From the NCBI GenBank assembly GCA_046765875.1, contig JBKPSJ010000271.1:1-29670 (forward strand): a stretch of DNA of 29,670 nucleotides, written 5' to 3'. Shown one piece after another: positions 8,340 to 16,373 of the stretch. The translations under genes were made by a program, and so were the position numbers. The first letter of the stretch is position 1. The number at the start of each line of letters is the position of its first letter. The notes beneath the pieces were generated by a model. It did not search any database and was not told where the DNA came from. It was given only the letters and a program-made list of their open reading frames with translations. This stretch comes from DASRHY01 sp046765875 (lineage in GTDB: Bacteria; Actinomycetota; Actinomycetes; Propionibacteriales; Kribbellaceae).

Positions 8340-8996
8340 TCAGCGGTCGCGGCCCTCGCGCTGTCGCGGGGTTCGCTGGTTGGCCGTACGGCCACGCCGA
8401 GCCGCCGGAGCATGTGGCCGGTTCTCGACCGCCCGGTGTGCTGCCGCCTGGCTGCCGTCGGTCGGCGACAACCGGTCGTGTGTCGGCTCCACCGGTCCGG
8501 GTGGTGGCGCGGTCTCGGCCTGTGCGGCGTACGAATCGGCCTCGGCCTCGTCGGCCCGGGCGTTGCGTTCGTTGCGGGCGGCATCGGCATCCAGCCAGTC
8601 CGCCCGGCGACGATCGGCGATCGCTGCTGGGTCATCGCGGCCGGCGGCGCCCTCGCGCAACTCGTAGGCCTGGTCGTCGTCGATCCGCGACACCGACCGC
8701 TCGGTGCCGGCCCGGCTGCGCAGGTCGGCCGCGTCGGCAAGCAGTTGGCGACGTTCGTCATCGGTCAGTTCGCCGTCGGGACCGCTGCCGCGTAGCCGTT
8801 CCTCGCGCGCGTCCTGCTCGAACCGATCCACTACTTGTGCACTGCCCACGACGGGCGCGGTGCCGTCCGTCTCGGTCTCGCGGCGGTCCTGACCGGCCGC
8901 TTCACGGCCGGGCTCGCGACCCTCTACATCCTCACGGCCGTCGCGGAGTACCTGGAGTCGTCGCTCGTCGACCTCGGTTTCCTTGTCGTCAGCCAT
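8340..8996 (-). CDS. Highly charged hypothetical protein
   Basis: The product is 218 residues starting at ATG 8996 and converging on the DUF4913 gene with 7 bases between stops. It is very rich in Asp, Glu, Arg and Ala, has no membrane segment or Cys, and its central part (ELTDDERRQLLADAADLRSR, then DRRRADWLDADAARNERNAR) should be helical or coiled coil. The C-terminus is basic. I do not recognise a family. The alternative + strand frames give Arg/Pro/Gly-rich shadows, so this strand is preferred. The start has no strong ribosome binding site. It lies 44 bases downstream of the MATE gene on the same strand and could be cotranscribed with it, or belong to the secretion module. Confidence 0.6.
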   Translation of the reverse strand: MADDKETEVDERRLQVLRDGREDVEGREPGREAAGQDRRETETDGTAPVVGSAQVVDRFEQDAREERLRGSGPDGELTDDERRQLLADAADLRSRAGTERSVSRIDDDQAYELREGAAGRDDPAAIADRRRADWLDADAARNERNARADEAEADSYAAQAETAPPPGPVEPTHDRLSPTDGSQAAAHRAVENRPHAPAARRGRTANQRTPRQREGRDR

Positions 8997-9040
8997 GCGT
9001 CACACCATGCCGCATGACGGGTTCACAAGGCCGTGCTGAC

Positions 9041-10354
9041 TCAGCGGACCGCGCCGGTCACCAGCCAGGCATCGCTGCGCTCCCGCCAGACCAGCGTGAC
9101 GAACCGGATCACCATGAACCCGCTGAACGCCCACCACAGCGCCTGTATCGATCCGCCGAACCACAGCACCGAATAGGCCATCGGCGCGAACCCGGCCAGC
9201 CCGATCACCCCGGCCACCGCGAGGTACGTACCGTCACCCGCGCCGATCAGTACGCCGTCCAGCACGAACACAACACCGTTCAGCGGCTGGCATATGGCCG
9301 CGATGACGATGATGCTCGCGAGCGTCTGACGTACCTCCGGGTCCGATGTGAACAGCGGGATATAGAGGTCACGCAGACCCCATAGCAGTAGGCCTCCGAC
9401 GAAACCGGACAGCACGCCCCACCACATCATCCGGCGGGTCGCGGCCCGCGCCCCGCCGACGTCGGAAGCGCCCAGGTATCGGCCGGTCAGCGCTTGGCCC
9501 GCGATCGCGATGGCATCCAGCGCGATGGCCAGGAACGACCACAGCGTGAAGGCGACCTGATGGGCGGCCAGGGCCGTCGTGCCGAGCCCGGTGGCGACGA
9601 ATGTCGTCAGCATGATCGCCGCCCGCAGCGTCACGGTCCGGACCACGAGCGGTACGCCGGATTGGGCCGAAGCGATGATGCCGGGCCGGTCCGGACGCAG
9701 CGGAGCACCGGCGCGCTCGGCGCCGCGTACCACCACCGCGACCAGCGCGACGGCCGCCGCTGTCTGGGCGAGCACGGTGCCGAGGGCGGAGCCGGCGATG
9801 TTCATGTCGAGCCCGTACACCAGTGTCACGTTCAGGACGATGTTGGCCAGGTTGGCGCTCACGGCGACAACCAGCGGAGTCCGGGTGTCCTGCAATCCGC
9901 GCAGTACGCCGGTCGCCGCGAGCAACAGCAGCATCGATGGCACGCCGAAGCACGAGATTCGCAGGTACGTCACCGCGTACGACGCGACCTGCTCCGACGG
10001 GTTGAACCAGCCGACCAGTGGGCGGGCCAGGACCAGTCCGGCCAGCGCCAGCACGAGTCCGAGGACGAGGGCCAGCCACATCCCGTCCACACCCTGTGCG
10101 AGTGCGCCGCGGTGGTCGCCGGCGCCGATCCGCCTGGCCACCGCGGACGTGGTTCCGTACGCGAGAAAGATACAGACGCCGACTACGGTCTGTAGCAGAG
10201 TGCCAGCGATGCCCAGCGCGGCGAGTTGGGGCGTACCGAGGTGGCCGACGATCGCGCTGTCGGCCAGCAGCATCAGCGGCTCGGAGACGAGTGCGAAGAA
10301 GGCCGGCACGGCGAGCCGCAGGATCTCCCGGTCCTGGTTGTGCACATCGGTCAT
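9041..10354 (-). CDS. MATE family efflux transporter, DinF-like
   Basis: The product from ATG 10354 is 437 residues; an in-frame ATG at 10390 would add 12 polar residues, and neither start has a convincing ribosome binding site. About twelve hydrophobic segments are present. The N-terminal stretch EPLMLLADSAIVGHLGT is the typical MATE/DinF transmembrane helix 1 signature, and the second half repeats the fold (VRTVTLRAAIMLTTFVATGL). MATE proteins export cationic compounds using proton or sodium gradients. A DinF-like gene upstream of and divergent from dnaB is a conserved actinobacterial arrangement, as in Streptomyces coelicolor SCO3910-SCO3911. Substrate is unknown. Confidence 0.88.
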   Translation of the reverse strand: MTDVHNQDREILRLAVPAFFALVSEPLMLLADSAIVGHLGTPQLAALGIAGTLLQTVVGVCIFLAYGTTSAVARRIGAGDHRGALAQGVDGMWLALVLGLVLALAGLVLARPLVGWFNPSEQVASYAVTYLRISCFGVPSMLLLLAATGVLRGLQDTRTPLVVAVSANLANIVLNVTLVYGLDMNIAGSALGTVLAQTAAAVALVAVVVRGAERAGAPLRPDRPGIIASAQSGVPLVVRTVTLRAAIMLTTFVATGLGTTALAAHQVAFTLWSFLAIALDAIAIAGQALTGRYLGASDVGGARAATRRMMWWGVLSGFVGGLLLWGLRDLYIPLFTSDPEVRQTLASIIVIAAICQPLNGVVFVLDGVLIGAGDGTYLAVAGVIGLAGFAPMAYSVLWFGGSIQALWWAFSGFMVIRFVTLVWRERSDAWLVTGAVR

Positions 10355-10390
10355 TGAGCCGGACGGTACTGACGGGTCAGCACCCGTCAT

Positions 10391-10766
10391 TCCACCCTGT
10401 CCGCAAGGCGGATACGGTCTTGCGGGTAATTCTGATCCACACCTTGTGCGGACGAGAAACCGCAGGTCACGACGGGTTTCCTCAGCGAGCAGTTACTTAA
10501 TCCACAGGAATGTACCCAGCCTGTGCACACGAGGTCACCCGGTTCTCCACAGTCATCCAGAGTTTACCCACAGGGGGTGTGCACGCCGGGCTTTCGTGTC
10601 GGCGCGCGGTGGGCGTACCTTCTCCGAACCGGCATCCCATCGTCCGCCCCGGGCTCTGCGGCATCGTCGTCCACGGCAAACTGTCGGTGGCGGATGACAC
10701 CGTTGTGATTCGGGTCGACGACGATGAGCTTGGTGACTGTCGGTGGTGATCGGGAGGACGGGGACA
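10391..10766. other. Divergent MATE-dnaB intergenic region
   Basis: This region holds no convincing gene. Small frames crossing it give Arg/Ser-rich shadows without ribosome binding sites. It contains the DnaA-box-like cluster listed separately and two copies of TGTGCAC (10522-10528 and 10578-10584). GGGAGG at 10752-10757 serves dnaB. No clear -35/-10 pair could be chosen with confidence. Confidence 0.55.
10433..10572 (+). promoter_or_regulatory. Cluster of four DnaA-box-like 9-mers upstream of dnaB
   Basis: Four 9-mers in the same orientation each differ from TTATCCACA at one position: TGATCCACA (10433-10441), TAATCCACA (10498-10506), TTCTCCACA (10543-10551) and TTACCCACA (10564-10572). TTCTCCACA is also one base from the actinobacterial form TTGTCCACA. 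Start-to-start spacings are 65, 45 and 21 bases. Such a group in the leader of the replicative helicase gene suggests DnaA binding and control; this is inferred from motif similarity only. Confidence 0.45.
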
Positions 10767-13700
10767 GTGAGCGTTGCCGAGTTCCGGGGCTCCCAGGGCC
10801 GGGAGGACCGAAACCCCGAGATGGGGTTCGACCGGACGCCACCTCAGGATCTCGCGGCCGAGCAATGCGTGCTCGGAGCCATGCTGTTGTCCAAGGACGC
10901 GATCGCCGACGTCGCCGAGATCATCAAGGGCGCCGACTTCTACCGGCCCGCGCACGAGATCGTCTACGACGCGATCACCGACCTCTACGCGCGGGGTGAG
11001 CCTGCCGACGCCATCACCGTCGCCGCCGAGCTCACCAAGCGCGGCGAAATGGCCCGGATCGGCGGCGCGCCGTACCTGCACACCCTGGTCGCGTCGGTAC
11101 CGATGGCGGCCAATGCCGGTTACTACGCCCACATCGTCCGGGAGAAGTCGATCCTGCGCCGCCTCGTCGAGGCCGGCACCAAGATCCTCCAGATCTCGTA
11201 CGCGGGCGAGGGTCAGGTCGACGATGTGGTCGACCAGGCGCAGGCCGAGATCTACCAGGTCACCGAGCGGCGTACCGGCGAGGACTACGCGCCGCTGAAG
11301 GACATCATGGAGTCCACCCTCGACGAGATCGAGGCGATCGATTCTCGCGGCGACCAGATGGTCGGCGTGCCGACCGGCTTCACCGACCTCGACGAACTCA
11401 CCAACGGCCTCCATCCCGGCCAAATGATCATCGTCGCCGCCCGCCCCGCCATGGGGAAGGCACTGGCCCTGGACACACTGCTGCCCACTCCCGACGGCTG
11501 GACCACGATGGGCGAGGTCCAACCCGGCGACTACCTCCTCGGCGCCGACGGCCGCCCCACCCGTGTCATCGCAGCCACCGACGTCCTCACCAACCGCCCC
11601 TGCTACGAACTGACCTTCTCCGACGGCTCGACCCTCATCGCCGACGCCAACCACCAATGGCTGGTCGCGCGCGCCATGCATGCCGAGATCCGCACGACCC
11701 GCAGCCTGTACGACCACCTGGCGGCCGGCGCGGGCTCGATCGTCATTCCGCGTTCCGCCGTCGATGAGTCGGAGGATCGCAGAATCGAGTGGATCGAGCC
11801 GGTCCCGAGCGTGCCGGTGCGATGCGTTGAGGTGGACAACGACGACCATCTGTACCTCGCGGGCAAGACGATGATCCCTACGCACAACTCCACCTTGGGG
11901 TTGGATTTTGCGCGGTCGGCTTCGATCAAGCATGGGCTGACGTCGGTGATCTACTCGTTGGAGATGAGCCGGACCGAGATCACCATGCGGTTGTTGTCTG
12001 CCGAGGCGAAGGTGCCGCTGCACCACATGCGCAACGGCAAGATGAGTGACGAGGACTGGGCGAAGCTGGCGCGCAAGATGGGCGAGGTCTCCGAGGCCCC
12101 GCTGTTCATCGACGACTCGCCCAACATGACGATGATGGAGATCCGTGCGAAGTCCCGGCGGCTCAAGCAACGCCACGACCTGAAGCTGATCGTCATCGAC
12201 TACATGCAGCTGATGACGTCGGGCAGGAAGGTCGAGTCCCGCCAGCTCGAGGTCTCCGAGTTCTCCCGCTCGATCAAGCTCCTCGCCAAGGAGCTCGAGG
12301 TCCCGGTCATCGCGATCTCCCAGCTCAACCGAGGCGCCGAACAACGTACCGACAAGCGCCCCATGCTCTCTGACCTCCGCGAGTCAGGGTGCCTGACGGC
12401 CGACACCAGGCTCATGCGGGCGGACACCGGAGCGGAGGTGTCACTCGGCGAACTCCTCGCATCGGGTGCGCGGGACGTACCGGTCTGGTCGCTCGACGAT
12501 CGGCTGAAGCTTGTGCCGCGGACGCTGACGCATGCGTTCCCGAGCGGCGTGAAGGAGGTCTTCCGCCTGCGGCTGGCGTCAGGTCGCGAGATCAAGGCAA
12601 CAGCCAACCATCCGTTCTTGACGTACGACGGCTGGAAGCCCCTCGGTAACTTGGTTGCCGGCTGCCGCATCGGCTCCCTGCGCCACGTGCCGCCACCAAT
12701 GGCTGTACGACGCTGGGACGACGACGAGGTCGTACTACTCGCGCACCTGCTGGGGGACGGCTCGTTCGTACGCCGGCAGCCGATCCGGTACGCCAGCATC
12801 GACGAGGCCAACTTGACCGCCGTCGCCGAGGCGGCCGCGCGGCGGTTCGGAATCACTGCCATCCACGATGAATACGCCGCCGCCCGAGTGACGACCTTGC
12901 GGCTTCCGGCTCCATACCGACTGACCCATGGCCGACGGAATCCGATCGCAGCTTGGCTGGACGAGCTCGAACTGTTCGGTCTCCGCAGTCACGAGAAGTT
13001 CGTACCGCCCGGCGTATTCGGCCTGCCGAGAGAACAGGTTGGCACTTTCATCCGGCACCTGTGGGCAACCGACGGTTCGGTCCGCTGGGACGAGAAGGCT
13101 GGACAAGGTCGGATCTACTACGCATCCACGGGCCGCCGCCTGATCGACGACCTCGCTCGGCTGCTGCTGCGGCACAACATCTTCAGCCGCATCAAGACGG
13201 TCCGGAAGAGCGGGTATCGCGATGCTTATCACCTCTATATCTATGGCGTGGAGAACCAGCTTCGCTTCTGCGACGAGATCGGCGTTCACGGCGCGAGAGG
13301 GGAGCGGGCGGCGGAGGTCGCCGAGCGCCTGCGGGCGGTTCGTGCGAACACCAGCCTCGACACTGTGCCGAAGGAGGTCTGGACCCAGGTCCGTTCGGTC
13401 CTGATCGACCGTGGGATGACTCATCGCGAATTCGCCGCACGGATGGGAACGAGTTTCTCCGGCTCCACCATGTGGAAGCACGCGCCGAGCCGCCAGCGCC
13501 TGGCCGAGGTGGCGAGGGTTCTCGACGATGCCGACCTCGATGTCCTGGCGACGAACGACATCTTCTGGGACACGGTCACGTCGATCGAGAGCCTGGGCAT
13601 GCAGGACGTGTACGATGCGACCGTCCTCGGCACCCACAACTTCGTCGCCGACGGCATCGCCACCCACAACAGCCTGGAACAGGACGCGGACATGGTGATC

Positions 13701-13856
13701 CTTCTCCACCGCGAGGACGCCTACGAACGCGAGTCCACCCGGCCGGGCGAAGCGGACTTCATCGTGGCCAAGCACCGCAACGGCCCGACCGCCAACGTCG
13801 TCGTCGCCTTCCAGGGCCACTACTCCCGCTTCGTAGACATGGCTCACGACGCCTGA
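10767..13856 (+). CDS. dnaB: Replicative DNA helicase DnaB, precursor with two inteins
   Basis: GTG 10767 follows GGGAGG (10752-10757) with nine bases between; two upstream in-frame GTGs at 10743 and 10746 are less well placed. The precursor is 1029 residues. Removing inteins of 143 and 427 residues leaves 459, the usual DnaB length. The N-terminal domain begins PPQDLAAEQCVLGAMLL, and the RecA-like domain carries Walker A ARPAMGK-ST split by intein 1. Walker B is KLIVIDYMQLM, and DLRESG-SLEQDADMVILL is split by intein 2. DnaB is the hexameric helicase that unwinds DNA at the fork, so both splicing reactions should be needed for viability. Codon third positions change along the gene, which suggests recombination around the intein sites. 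Confidence 0.95.
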   Translation: MSVAEFRGSQGREDRNPEMGFDRTPPQDLAAEQCVLGAMLLSKDAIADVAEIIKGADFYRPAHEIVYDAITDLYARGEPADAITVAAELTKRGEMARIGGAPYLHTLVASVPMAANAGYYAHIVREKSILRRLVEAGTKILQISYAGEGQVDDVVDQAQAEIYQVTERRTGEDYAPLKDIMESTLDEIEAIDSRGDQMVGVPTGFTDLDELTNGLHPGQMIIVAARPAMGKALALDTLLPTPDGWTTMGEVQPGDYLLGADGRPTRVIAATDVLTNRPCYELTFSDGSTLIADANHQWLVARAMHAEIRTTRSLYDHLAAGAGSIVIPRSAVDESEDRRIEWIEPVPSVPVRCVEVDNDDHLYLAGKTMIPTHNSTLGLDFARSASIKHGLTSVIYSLEMSRTEITMRLLSAEAKVPLHHMRNGKMSDEDWAKLARKMGEVSEAPLFIDDSPNMTMMEIRAKSRRLKQRHDLKLIVIDYMQLMTSGRKVESRQLEVSEFSRSIKLLAKELEVPVIAISQLNRGAEQRTDKRPMLSDLRESGCLTADTRLMRADTGAEVSLGELLASGARDVPVWSLDDRLKLVPRTLTHAFPSGVKEVFRLRLASGREIKATANHPFLTYDGWKPLGNLVAGCRIGSLRHVPPPMAVRRWDDDEVVLLAHLLGDGSFVRRQPIRYASIDEANLTAVAEAAARRFGITAIHDEYAAARVTTLRLPAPYRLTHGRRNPIAAWLDELELFGLRSHEKFVPPGVFGLPREQVGTFIRHLWATDGSVRWDEKAGQGRIYYASTGRRLIDDLARLLLRHNIFSRIKTVRKSGYRDAYHLYIYGVENQLRFCDEIGVHGARGERAAEVAERLRAVRANTSLDTVPKEVWTQVRSVLIDRGMTHREFAARMGTSFSGSTMWKHAPSRQRLAEVARVLDDADLDVLATNDIFWDTVTSIESLGMQDVYDATVLGTHNFVADGIATHNSLEQDADMVILLHREDAYERESTRPGEADFIVAKHRNGPTANVVVAFQGHYSRFVDMAHDA
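11460..11888 (+). mobile_element. Class 3 mini-intein at the DnaB P-loop (Lys|Ser)
   Basis: The intein is 143 residues, from ALALDTLLPTPDGW to MIPTHN, followed by Ser. The first residue is Ala. Block B is LIADANHQWLV, with Trp two after His; block F has Cys in PVRCVEVD; block G has Thr in PTHN. These are the Trp-Cys-Thr marks of class 3 inteins. No LAGLIDADG motif is present and the linker is only ~60 residues, so it is a mini-intein that can splice but not home by itself. Confidence 0.9.
12390..13670 (+). mobile_element. Class 1 intein with LAGLIDADG endonuclease and HTH-like segment in DnaB
   Basis: The intein is 427 residues, starting CLTADTRLMRADTG and ending VADGIATHN, followed by Ser. 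Block B is IKATANHPFLTYDGW and block F is MQDVYDATVLGTHNFVADG, as in ordinary Cys1 inteins. The endonuclease motifs are LLAHLLGDGSF and FIRHLWATDGS, both with the catalytic Asp. Between endonuclease and C-terminal splicing block lies a segment (VLIDRGMTHREFAARMG, then TMWKHAPSRQRLAEVARVL) that resembles an HTH DNA-binding domain. The insertion point, after DLRESG and before SLEQDAD, is the known second DnaB intein site also used in mycobacteria. Confidence 0.9.
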
Positions 13857-14016
13857 TTCAGCTCGAATACGCGTGTGGCGCTGGAGGGCGAAAGTTGTTC
13901 ACGGGGCCGGTGCCGCCGGGGGAGGGTGGTGCGGGGGTGGGTCGACGCGATAGGGATTGGGGTGGGCGTCGAATGGCGGCCGATGACTTTGAGGGCTCGA
14001 GATCTAGGAGAGCGTG

Positions 14017-14430
14017 ATGGCGTCTGTGCTCAACCCGTACATCAGCTTCAAGGACAATGCCCGCGAGGCTCTGGAGTTCTACAGGGACGTGTTCGGCGGC
14101 GAGCTTCGCATGAGCACGTTCGGCGAGTTCGGTGACCAGAGTGCCCCCGACCCGGACAAGATCATGCACGGGCAGCTGGAGACCACCAACGGGTTCACGC
14201 TGATGGCGGCCGACACGCCTGCCGGGATGGAGTACAACCCGGGTACGAACATGTCGATCAGCCTGAGCGGTACCGACAGCGAGGAGCTGCACGGGTACTG
14301 GAACAAGCTCTCCGACGGCGGCATGGTGACGGTGCCGATGGAAAAGCAGATGTGGGGTGACGAGTTCGGCATGTGCGTCGACAGGTTCGGCGTCGGCTGG
14401 ATGGTCAACATCACGCAGCCGCAGAGCTGA
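14017..14430 (+). CDS. VOC superfamily (PhnB/glyoxalase-like) protein
   Basis: ATG 14017 follows AGGAGAG (14006-14012). The product is 137 residues. It begins LNPYISFKDNAREALEFYRD, then VFGGELRMSTFGEFG, and later has KIMHGQLE, the usual pattern of PhnB-like VOC-fold proteins with beta-alpha-beta-beta-beta modules. The end, WGDEFGMCVDRFGVGWMVNI, matches the family's closing strand. These proteins are usually dimeric, cytosolic and of unknown substrate; the metal-binding residues of true glyoxalase are not clearly complete. It ends 20 bases before the KAP-type NTPase gene and may be cotranscribed with it. Confidence 0.88.
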   Translation: MASVLNPYISFKDNAREALEFYRDVFGGELRMSTFGEFGDQSAPDPDKIMHGQLETTNGFTLMAADTPAGMEYNPGTNMSISLSGTDSEELHGYWNKLSDGGMVTVPMEKQMWGDEFGMCVDRFGVGWMVNITQPQS

Positions 14431-14450
14431 CCCGCGCCGGGGGGAGTGCG

Positions 14451-16370
14451 GTGGCCGCGACCGGATGGTTCGTCCGGGCGGCCATCGGCGATGTCGTCGA
14501 CGGCCTGCTCGGGAGTGAGGAGTTCCGCCCGGTCCAGCTTCCTGCGCTGGACCGCCAGGAGGTCCGGCTTGCCGTGCGCGAGTCTTCGGACGAGCTCGAA
14601 GCCGGTACGGCACCGGAAGGCCGTCGTGCGTACCAGGCGACGGCCGCTGCGGTCGTGGTCGACCTCGCGGTCATCGTGGTGCTGGTCCTGTTCATCCGGG
14701 AGGCGCTGAACTGGTTCGATCCGGTCACCACCGAGCAGGTGCTCGCCGTTGTCGGCGTACTGGCATTGATCGGCGGCGCGGTGGCCGTGTCGCTGTCGGC
14801 GCGGGTCGCGTGGGTAGGGTGGGTCGACCGATTGCGGAAGCTGGTGACGCCACGGTTGCGGCTGGCCGTGAACGAGCACGTGACGGCGATCAGTCCGACG
14901 GAGCTGCGGGTCGACCGGACACCGGAGCAGGACGACACATGGCTGGTACCGCGTTCCGAGCAGTCCCGACTCCGCCGGCTCATCACCGATCTGGGTGCGC
15001 GCACGATCGCGGTGAGCGGACCGCGCGGAGTCGGCAAGAGCACCCTGCTGCGGCTCGAGGGTGACCCGGGCCGGTCGGCGTTGCGGGTGGTGGTCGAGGC
15101 GAACCAGGACGCTCGCGACCTCGTACAAAGGTTGTCCGTGCAGCTGTGCCTCGCCGTACTGGCGGCCGCACGGGACCGCAGCTGGCGGCGTACCTCGAGG
15201 AATGTCTGGGTCTTGGCGTGGGCGGTCCGCATCGTCTGCCTACTCCTCGCCGCGCTGCTCGTCCTACACCGCGGGCTGCACGACACAAGTGACCCGGACG
15301 GCCAGCGGATCGACGACGCGATCGAGAAGGTGTTGCGTCCGATCGGGTTGAGCCACGGCGTGCCGGACTGGACGCTGCTGCTGATGCTCATCGGGCTCGC
15401 CGGGCTGTACGTCGGGGCCGAGTTCATCCGCCCGGCACGGAACCGGGTCCTGGCCAAGCAGGCGTCGGCCCAGCTCCGGCGACTGCGCAAGGTGCCCGAC
15501 CGGACGCTGCCCGAACTGGCCGCGGACTACCGCGACCTGGCCACCGAGGTCGTCGGGTGGCGGTCCGGCCTGGTGGTCGCGATCGATGAGTTGAACCGGA
15601 TCCCGGACGCCGAGACCGCTGAACGGTTCATCGAACGGATCAGGCCGGTGTTCGGGATCCCAGGCGTGGTCTACTTGGTCGCGGTGTCGGAGGAGGTGCT
15701 CGCACGGTTCGAGCGCCGGGTGTCGGACCAGGAGTCCGGAGTGGAGGCCACGTTCGACGACATCATCCGGCTCGACGAGTTCGGGCTGGACGATACACTC
15801 GCGCTGCTGCGCCGCCGGGTCACCGGGTTCCCGGACCTGTTCATCGCCTTGTGCCACTGTCTGTCGGGTGGCGTACCGCGGGACTCCATCCGGGCGGCGC
15901 GGGCGCTGGTCGACGCGCGGCGTGAGGTCGGGCGGAACGACATCGCCGACATCACCGCGGGTGTGGTGCACCACCAGCTTCAGACATACCGCAGTGGTTT
16001 CCTCGCCCGGCCCGGCACCGACCGGCTCGAGGCGGAGTTCGTCGGCCTGGTCGCCGAACCGGGCTGGCCCGGCACCGGGCCGTCGCTGAACGCCGCGGTC
16101 GGCACCCTGCTCGAGCCACGGTTTGACGCGATGGACCCGGCCCGGTCCGAGCTGGCCGCGGTCGTGTACTACTACGCGACCGTGCTGGACGTGTTCGGCA
16201 ACCGCACCGAGCACCTGATCCCCGCGCTCGCCGAGCCCGCCGACATACGTCGTGAATACCTCGCGCAACTTGCCGGTGTACGCGGGTTGATCGGGCTCAG
16301 TCCGGCCATGGCGATCGACCAGCTCAACTGGTTGCGTCGCGGTTTCGCGCTGGCAGCACTCACCCGCTGA
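14451..16370 (+). CDS. KAP-type P-loop NTPase with transmembrane segments
   Basis: GTG 14451 follows GGGGAG; a frame extending to 14373 overlaps the VOC gene and is rejected. The product is 639 residues. Two membrane segments lie near residues 63-85 and 96-117. Walker A is GPRGVGKST (190-198), then two more membrane segments near 251-273 and 306-326, then Walker B GLVVAIDELNRI (about 373-384). Membrane helices inserted between Walker A and Walker B are the defining feature of KAP NTPases (Kidins220/ARMS and PifA). Bacterial members include PifA, which excludes phage T7. The ATPase domain should face the cytoplasm. A signalling or defence role is possible but nothing else in the immediate neighbourhood supports it. 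Confidence 0.75.
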   Translation: MAATGWFVRAAIGDVVDGLLGSEEFRPVQLPALDRQEVRLAVRESSDELEAGTAPEGRRAYQATAAAVVVDLAVIVVLVLFIREALNWFDPVTTEQVLAVVGVLALIGGAVAVSLSARVAWVGWVDRLRKLVTPRLRLAVNEHVTAISPTELRVDRTPEQDDTWLVPRSEQSRLRRLITDLGARTIAVSGPRGVGKSTLLRLEGDPGRSALRVVVEANQDARDLVQRLSVQLCLAVLAAARDRSWRRTSRNVWVLAWAVRIVCLLLAALLVLHRGLHDTSDPDGQRIDDAIEKVLRPIGLSHGVPDWTLLLMLIGLAGLYVGAEFIRPARNRVLAKQASAQLRRLRKVPDRTLPELAADYRDLATEVVGWRSGLVVAIDELNRIPDAETAERFIERIRPVFGIPGVVYLVAVSEEVLARFERRVSDQESGVEATFDDIIRLDEFGLDDTLALLRRRVTGFPDLFIALCHCLSGGVPRDSIRAARALVDARREVGRNDIADITAGVVHHQLQTYRSGFLARPGTDRLEAEFVGLVAEPGWPGTGPSLNAAVGTLLEPRFDAMDPARSELAAVVYYYATVLDVFGNRTEHLIPALAEPADIRREYLAQLAGVRGLIGLSPAMAIDQLNWLRRGFALAALTR

Positions 16371-16373
16371 GCA

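Noticed and set aside
10497..12344. 615-codon minus-strand frame across dnaB
   Set aside because: Composition (His, Asp, Gly, Leu-rich) and full overlap with unmistakable DnaB show it is antisense shadow.
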